Assembly: GCA_030593665.1 (NCBI GenBank)
Contig: JAUVGS010000020.1
Location: forward strand, 1-11,044
Length of the DNA stretch: 11,044 nt
DNA from: Chitinivibrionales bacterium
GTDB lineage: Bacteria > Fibrobacterota > Chitinivibrionia > Chitinivibrionales > JANQEN01
Direction of reading: 5' to 3'
Positions 6,617 through 11,044 of this stretch are shown piece after piece. Numbering within the stretch: the first letter of the stretch is position 1; every line of letters starts with the position of its first letter. The notes under the pieces are model-generated. The model searched no databases. It was not told the DNA's origin and saw only the letters and a program-made list of their open reading frames with translations. The translations under genes and the position numbers were made by a program.

Positions 6617-8187
6617 GCCCGTTCCTTTAAAATGTATTCTGCAATCCTGATAGCATCCACAGCAGAACTTACAATCCCGCCGGCATACCCCGCACCTTCA
6701 CCACAGGGATATAATCCCTTTACATTTACAGACATACCATCATCATTTCGTGTGATTCGAACGGGGCTCGAACTACGGGTTTCCGCAGCATACACAGTAA
6801 TTTCATTAAAATTCAAACCATCAAACATACACAGCATTTTCGGCACGGTATAAACCAGTGTCTCCTTAACAAAGTCGGGCAGTAACCCTCTCACATCCGC
6901 AGGAACACTTCGTGTAAACGATCTTTTGCCGGGAAGTGTTGTCGAGGGTGTGTTGTTTAAAAAATCAGATAACCGCGAGGCCGGCAGAGAATAATCATTC
7001 CCACCCGCTTTAAATGCCTGCTGCTCTATCTTTTCCTGGAATTCAACGCCACCGTTTTTGTGAAAAGCCAGATCGCCCGGCGTTACCGGTACCAGAAACG
7101 CGGCATTCCCAAAAGGTTTGTTCCGAGCCGTATAGCTCATACCGTTGGTAGTCAGCATCCCCGCTGATGAGGCGCATGGTATAACAATTCCACCGGGACA
7201 CATGCAGAAGGTATAGCAGGCACGGTTATAGTTCGAAATCTTTCTTGTCAATCGAAATGAGGCCGCTCCACGTTTGGGATGTTCACAGCATTTACTATAC
7301 TGTGACCGGTTTATAACGTGTTGCGGCAACTCAATACGGATCCCGACAGCGAACGGTTTTATTTCAAGAGTCACCCCGGCCTCAGAAAGAAAACGGTAGA
7401 CATCACGGGCGCTATGGCCGGTTGCGAATATGCAAGTTGAAACATCAATGGATTCTCCAGTTACAACCAATCCCTCAAGGCTGCCATTCTCAATGATAAT
7501 ATTTTCAACACGGGAATTAAATTGAAACTCTCCGCCCTGCTCAATAATTGTTTCGCGAAGTTTCGGGACAATTCTTGTGAGAGTATCACTGCCGACATGG
7601 GGCTCTGAATCAATGAGAATATCCTCAGAGGCTCCGCATTGTACCAGTGTTTCCAGAAAATGAGTAACCCGCGATCTGTTTTTGCTCCGTGATGTCAGTT
7701 TCCCATCAGAAAAGAGACCTGCCCCTCCCTCGCCGTAGAGAACATTACTTTCAGGATTTAGATATCCCTTTTTCCAGAAGGATTGCACCTGACTGCCACG
7801 CTCATCAACCGGGCTGCCCCGTTCAAACACCAGAGGTTTTGCGCCATGCTTCGCAAGGATTAATGCAGCCATGAGACCTGCAGGGCCGCTCCCTACAATG
7901 ACCGGTCGCGGGCCTTTGCACTTCATTTTCCCTATCGTCTTTGCAAGCAACTCTTCCGGTTCGACTTTGCTGATTTGAGAAGATTGTGTAATCCGTACGC
8001 CTTCTGATAATTCAAATTCCGCAGTGGCTACATATTTGGGCTTATTCCGAGTATCAAGTGATCTGCGTGTTACTTTACAGTAAGAAATCTCGATGTGTTT
8101 ACATCGGATTTTCTTTGCAATTGCAGGCGAAATATGCTTTTGGGTGTAATCAAGCGGCAGGGTTAGCTGATGGATCTGGTAGCGCAT
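6613..8187 (-). CDS. COG2509-type FAD-dependent dehydrogenase
   Basis: This 524-residue protein matches the uncharacterised FAD-dependent dehydrogenase group COG2509. An N-terminal domain of about 90 residues (MRYQIHQLTLPLDY onward) precedes the flavin fold, as is usual in this group. The Rossmann motif is VIVGSGPAGLMAAL (GxGxxG at 99-104), with Glu122 at the end of strand two. The strongest family signature is NVLYGEGGAGLFSDGKLT (148-165). Further on are IFATGHSARDVY and, near the C terminus, GLYPCGEGAGYAGGIVSS, which closes the FAD pocket. A Cys-containing stretch (CYTFCMCPGGIVIPCASS) is typical of the group and could take part in catalysis or metal binding, but this is not shown. The true substrate is unknown. 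The start is the only ATG that preserves the N-terminal domain, although no Shine-Dalgarno is obvious. It is the first gene of a two-gene leftward unit with the YhiN-type gene. Confidence 0.88.
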   Translation of the reverse strand: MRYQIHQLTLPLDYTQKHISPAIAKKIRCKHIEISYCKVTRRSLDTRNKPKYVATAEFELSEGVRITQSSQISKVEPEELLAKTIGKMKCKGPRPVIVGSGPAGLMAALILAKHGAKPLVFERGSPVDERGSQVQSFWKKGYLNPESNVLYGEGGAGLFSDGKLTSRSKNRSRVTHFLETLVQCGASEDILIDSEPHVGSDTLTRIVPKLRETIIEQGGEFQFNSRVENIIIENGSLEGLVVTGESIDVSTCIFATGHSARDVYRFLSEAGVTLEIKPFAVGIRIELPQHVINRSQYSKCCEHPKRGAASFRLTRKISNYNRACYTFCMCPGGIVIPCASSAGMLTTNGMSYTARNKPFGNAAFLVPVTPGDLAFHKNGGVEFQEKIEQQAFKAGGNDYSLPASRLSDFLNNTPSTTLPGKRSFTRSVPADVRGLLPDFVKETLVYTVPKMLCMFDGLNFNEITVYAAETRSSSPVRITRNDDGMSVNVKGLYPCGEGAGYAGGIVSSAVDAIRIAEYILKERA

Positions 8188-8576
8188 GAGTATTCGGGTT
8201 TACTTTGAGAAATAAATGAAAATTAGATCAGAGTAAATATAACTCATTGCCTCGAAAGATTATATTTTTGAAACTATGACACTTTCAGTTTCCACACTAA
8301 TCAATATCATTCTCCTCGTGGCATCGGCTCTTATTGTATAGTGTTTCTTTTTTAAAGTATCTGGGGACTGAGATGATTTAGTGCTTTAAAAAAAAGGATT
8401 TAATTTATTAGCGAGCATTTATTAAAATACGGAATTATATTATCGTAAAGCGCTGTTATTAGTTTTTTCAAGCACCTTTGCTGGAAGTTGTGATCAGTGG
8501 CGGAAAAACGTTTCCTAATAGATACGGCGGACAGTCGCCTTTGGCACCTGTCGCTTAACTCAATGTAAAATATTCT
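8188..8576. other. divergent intergenic region with an upstream hairpin
   Basis: This 389-base AT-rich gap lies between the leftward COG2509 gene and the rightward CruA-like gene and should hold both promoters, but no convincing -35/-10 pair was found. Close to the right-hand gene, GACAG at 8530 and CTGTC ending at 8552 enclose GCC-TTT-GGC, forming a small hairpin with a two-base internal mismatch about 24 bases before the ATG. It could mask or expose the start region. An A run follows GTGCTTT near 8380-8397. No ORF with coding character or RNA gene was seen here. Confidence 0.45.
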
Positions 8577-10235
8577 ATGTCCAATAAAACACAAAACAAC
8601 CCATTGATAACAAAAGAACAATACGCCGAACTCCGCGAATATGACCTTCGTACACAATTTGACAGAGCGGCATTAGAGGCAAAGTATACCGATCCGTTTT
8701 CCGGGTATCCGGATACGATTACTCATCGAGCGGACGTTGTAATAGCCGGCGCAGGCCCGTCCGGACTGATGTATGGCCTGTATATGCAGAAACATGGCTT
8801 TGATGTGATTATAATCGAACCGCATGACATCGGCCATACTACCCGTGACTGGAATATCTCCGAAGAGGAATTCATGTGTCTTAAGTGTATCCTTGATCCG
8901 GATGAGTTGCGCACGTGTATTATCGGCCGCATTCCCAGTAAAGGCTATTTTAATTTTAACGAACTTTTTACCTATCGAAGCTCGGATGTGCTCAGTTGCA
9001 TTATTGATCCAAAAGGCCTGCTTGAATTACTTGCAAAAAAGATTATTGAGTATCGCGGTAAAACTGCTGATGATATTTTTATTAAGTCGTCATATGACAA
9101 TTTCAAGCTTAAGGATGATTCCGTATGTGTGATAACTTTAGATGGTCATGCTGTTGAGGCCAGACTTTTTCTTCACGGTATGGGATTTCCGGATGAGATT
9201 TTTTACACCGCCAATGCGGATAGGCCCGGACATGTTTATAATATTGTAGGAGTAAACGCGCAGGTAGGTAAAACGCCTTTGCCGCCCGGGGATGTATTAA
9301 GGACTTTGGAAGATGCCAACTATAGTTCGCGGCAGCAGCAGCTACTCTGGGAACTGTTTATGAGCGAGGAACCGGAGTCTGATCATGCAACTATCTATCT
9401 CTTTACCTTTGAAAAAGAACAGGCGAGTTTAGAAGCACTGATGCATACCTTTGAAGAGAAGGTGTATGATTATATTCAGACGGATATTAAAAAAGTGAAT
9501 CATCTGCTGTATGGCCGGGCTCCCTCCCCTGATGCAATCAGCGATATTACGCGAAGTATTGCTCCACGTGCCTATTGTATCGGAGAGAATAACGGTATAT
9601 CTCCTGTAACCGGTTGCGGATTTGGTGTGATAATAAAGACTTTGGATACCATTGGAACCAAACTGGTGAAACTTCTGAAGAAGGATACCGGGAAACAATC
9701 GGCACTGAGTAGCAGAAAACTGAATAGAATCAAACCATCAATTCGTCAGCTCTGTTCGTTTTCCTTAGAGCAGCTCTTTAAAGAATCTATGATGCGAAAC
9801 CCGCAGGAATTACCCGATATGCCAAATAAGCATTGCGCATTGCTTTTCAGTATGTTCAATCTGATCAGGGATGAACAGGGCCGCAATAATATGCTGAAGA
9901 GTAGAATCTCGCCCCATTTTATCCTTGAGATGCTCTTACGGGCGCGGAAAGAAACCTCTATTTCATTTGTGGATTTCCTTAATCTTATCGCAAAGAATAA
10001 TCGTGATCTGATTCCCCGGATTCACAATGTTGCCCGTAATTACAGAGAACTGATTTTTGCAGAGATCGGTGAGTTTTTTAAACATCTGGGGAATATGATA
10101 CTATTCCGTAAAGGACATTTGAAAAAGAGTTACCGGCATATGAAAACGGTTCTTCTGGCAAATCCTTTTCAGTTTTACCGTGAATACCGGTATATTGTCA
10201 AGCAGGCGCGTATAAAAGAGAAAGAAGGAGATTAG
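8577..10235 (+). CDS. FAD-dependent oxidoreductase resembling CruA/CruP lycopene cyclases
   Basis: This is a 552-residue flavoprotein. After a charged 50-residue leader the Rossmann motif reads VVIAGAGPSGLMYGLYM (GxGxxG at 58-63), with Glu81 at the end of strand two. Next comes RDWNIS (90-95), which resembles the EWNIS signature of CruA/CruP-type lycopene cyclases. Also in CruA order are SDVLSCIIDPKGLLELL (136-152) and CIGENNGISPVTGCGFG (334-350), close to the VGDASGIQSPLSFGGFG region of that family. The acidic residue of the usual GD motif is Glu337 here. The last 170 residues are helical and basic, which suits a membrane-surface protein. The closest role is an isoprenoid, carotenoid or other polyene-acting flavoenzyme; actual cyclase activity is not established. 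The ribosome-binding site is weak. The stop lies one base before the next gene, so the two are coupled. General FAD oxidoreductase is certain; the CruA link is moderate. Confidence 0.68.
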   Translation: MSNKTQNNPLITKEQYAELREYDLRTQFDRAALEAKYTDPFSGYPDTITHRADVVIAGAGPSGLMYGLYMQKHGFDVIIIEPHDIGHTTRDWNISEEEFMCLKCILDPDELRTCIIGRIPSKGYFNFNELFTYRSSDVLSCIIDPKGLLELLAKKIIEYRGKTADDIFIKSSYDNFKLKDDSVCVITLDGHAVEARLFLHGMGFPDEIFYTANADRPGHVYNIVGVNAQVGKTPLPPGDVLRTLEDANYSSRQQQLLWELFMSEEPESDHATIYLFTFEKEQASLEALMHTFEEKVYDYIQTDIKKVNHLLYGRAPSPDAISDITRSIAPRAYCIGENNGISPVTGCGFGVIIKTLDTIGTKLVKLLKKDTGKQSALSSRKLNRIKPSIRQLCSFSLEQLFKESMMRNPQELPDMPNKHCALLFSMFNLIRDEQGRNNMLKSRISPHFILEMLLRARKETSISFVDFLNLIAKNNRDLIPRIHNVARNYRELIFAEIGEFFKHLGNMILFRKGHLKKSYRHMKTVLLANPFQFYREYRYIVKQARIKEKEGD

Positions 10236-10236
10236 T

Positions 10237-10755
10237 ATGTATAAACGTTTTCTCGGTCTGTCACCCATGGAATGGGCAATTATGACACTTGGTGTTTCCG
10301 GGATAAGCTGCTATTACTTTTTATTCCCGTCAACCTGGTGGAAAATTCTGATAACCGGATATGGTATCGGCCTTACCTTTGAAACCAGTACTGATCCGCT
10401 CTTTGAGTATCATGCCCAACTGCGTGATAAGCATTGTATCGGAAAAACCGATATCAATTTCATATTTCCTGTCGGCTGGCTCGGTATCTACGGTTTTTCT
10501 GCGTATCTCGCAGAAACATTTCTTCCCTTTCATATCATGCTTAATTATGTCATTGGAGGAATACTTATCGGAAATATCTGTGAGTTTGCGTTTTACAAGG
10601 CTAAATGCTGGACCTATAACTATAATGCATCGTGGATTGGAACCTTCAAGCCTTTTTGGCCTAAAATAACAATCGCCGGTGTTCCTGTTATGGTGGTATT
10701 TGGCTACGGTACTATCGGACTGGTTATTTATGCCTTATGCCATATAATTCATTAA
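10237..10755 (+). CDS. unrecognised small multi-pass membrane protein
   Basis: I do not recognise this family. The 172-residue protein has about five hydrophobic segments, near residues 11-30, 34-48, 73-91, 97-119 and 143-170. Acidic and histidine residues cluster between segments two and three (Glu49, Asp53, Glu57, His59, Asp64, His66), and Glu116 sits within segment four; such residues could bind a metal or form an active site. A conserved-looking loop, WTYNYNASWIGTFKPFWPK, precedes the last segment. AAGGAG six bases before the ATG is a strong ribosome-binding site, and only one base separates it from the CruA-like gene. The two proteins therefore probably act together, with the membrane protein as partner, anchor or second enzyme. 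A decayed copy of its 3' end lies at about 3055-3305, showing that this gene or its segment was duplicated. Confidence 0.8.
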   Translation: MYKRFLGLSPMEWAIMTLGVSGISCYYFLFPSTWWKILITGYGIGLTFETSTDPLFEYHAQLRDKHCIGKTDINFIFPVGWLGIYGFSAYLAETFLPFHIMLNYVIGGILIGNICEFAFYKAKCWTYNYNASWIGTFKPFWPKITIAGVPVMVVFGYGTIGLVIYALCHIIH

Positions 10756-10962
10756 ACGGGTCGCGTATTCTCGCCGTTGCGGATCAATTTTAAGATTGTG
10801 GATATGGGTAAATAGTACAAGTTGTAATCTACATTTTATACATAATACTCTAAAATATTTAACAAGATAGAGAATGAGTAAGAGTTATAGGGGAGTAATA
10901 TTCAATTTTGTAAATAAAAGTTGAATGGATTGTTGATGGGTATTATATTTCGTAACCGTTCA
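10756..10962. repeat. downstream repeat, right-hand copy, split by extra sequence
   Basis: Bases 10756-10790 and 10926-10962 match the two adjacent blocks at 3306-3340 and 3342-3378. Between them lie about 135 bases not found in the left copy. They begin with a degenerate version of the second block (GATTGTGGATATGGGTA at 10794-10810 against TGGATTGTTGATGGGTA) and contain a second CAATTTT at 10903-10909. Either this copy gained sequence by a local duplication or the left copy lost it. The rest of the window to 11044 is AT-rich with no supportable gene. Confidence 0.7.
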
Positions 10963-11044
10963 CGGCCCGAATGTAAAGGTAAGGATGTTTTAGTTGCTTT
11001 AAGTGAATAGAGTAAGTTTTTATTCTGTTTGCAGAGAATCTGGT

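Noticed and set aside
8541..8556. TTGGCACCTGTCGCTT as a sigma-54 promoter
   Set aside because: The GG and GC elements are too close together and TTGC is missing at the -12 position.
8400..8657. An 85-codon minus-strand reading frame across the divergent gap
   Set aside because: It runs into the start of the CruA-like gene, has an odd composition and no ribosome-binding site, and resembles nothing known.

Overview
The window looks like chromosomal DNA from an uncultured or anaerobic Gram-negative bacterium of fairly low GC. The signs are a lipoprotein signal peptide with a TIGR03067-like domain, long AT-rich intergenic stretches and an SO_0444-type metal permease. The lineage cannot be fixed; something in the FCB/PVC area is a guess. 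No rRNA, tRNA, CRISPR array, phage module or complete insertion sequence was seen.

Layout. On the minus strand at the left edge are an FmdB-type zinc-ribbon protein and an overlapping 2H (cyclic) phosphodiesterase-like protein. A divergent AT-rich gap leads to two plus-strand genes: a small lipoprotein and a heavy-metal permease with a fused C-terminal HMA domain. A roughly 550-base region (2861-3416) follows that has no intact gene but is dense in fossils. It holds a nested inverted-repeat element flush with the permease stop codon, a fragment of a membrane-protein gene, a second miniature element with a clean 4-base target duplication inside that fragment, and a conserved downstream repeat. 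Three minus-strand genes follow: ettA (ABC-F translation factor), a HI0933/YhiN-type flavoprotein and a COG2509 flavoprotein. The last two overlap by four bases. After a 389-base divergent gap come two tightly coupled plus-strand genes: a flavoprotein that resembles CruA/CruP lycopene cyclases in several motifs, and an unrecognised membrane protein of about five segments.

Main point. The 3' end of the membrane-protein gene (10237-10755) and the noncoding DNA after it are present a second time, degenerate, at about 3055-3378, in the same orientation and some 7.5 kb away. The intact copy serves as the empty site that defines the miniature element at 3179-3275 to the base: a 97-base element with 16-base imperfect terminal inverted repeats and an ATTT duplication. 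Removing it restores an open frame to the same stop codon. The CruA-like flavoprotein plus membrane-protein pair is the best candidate here for an undescribed function, possibly in isoprenoid, carotenoid or polyene lipid chemistry; that role is inference.
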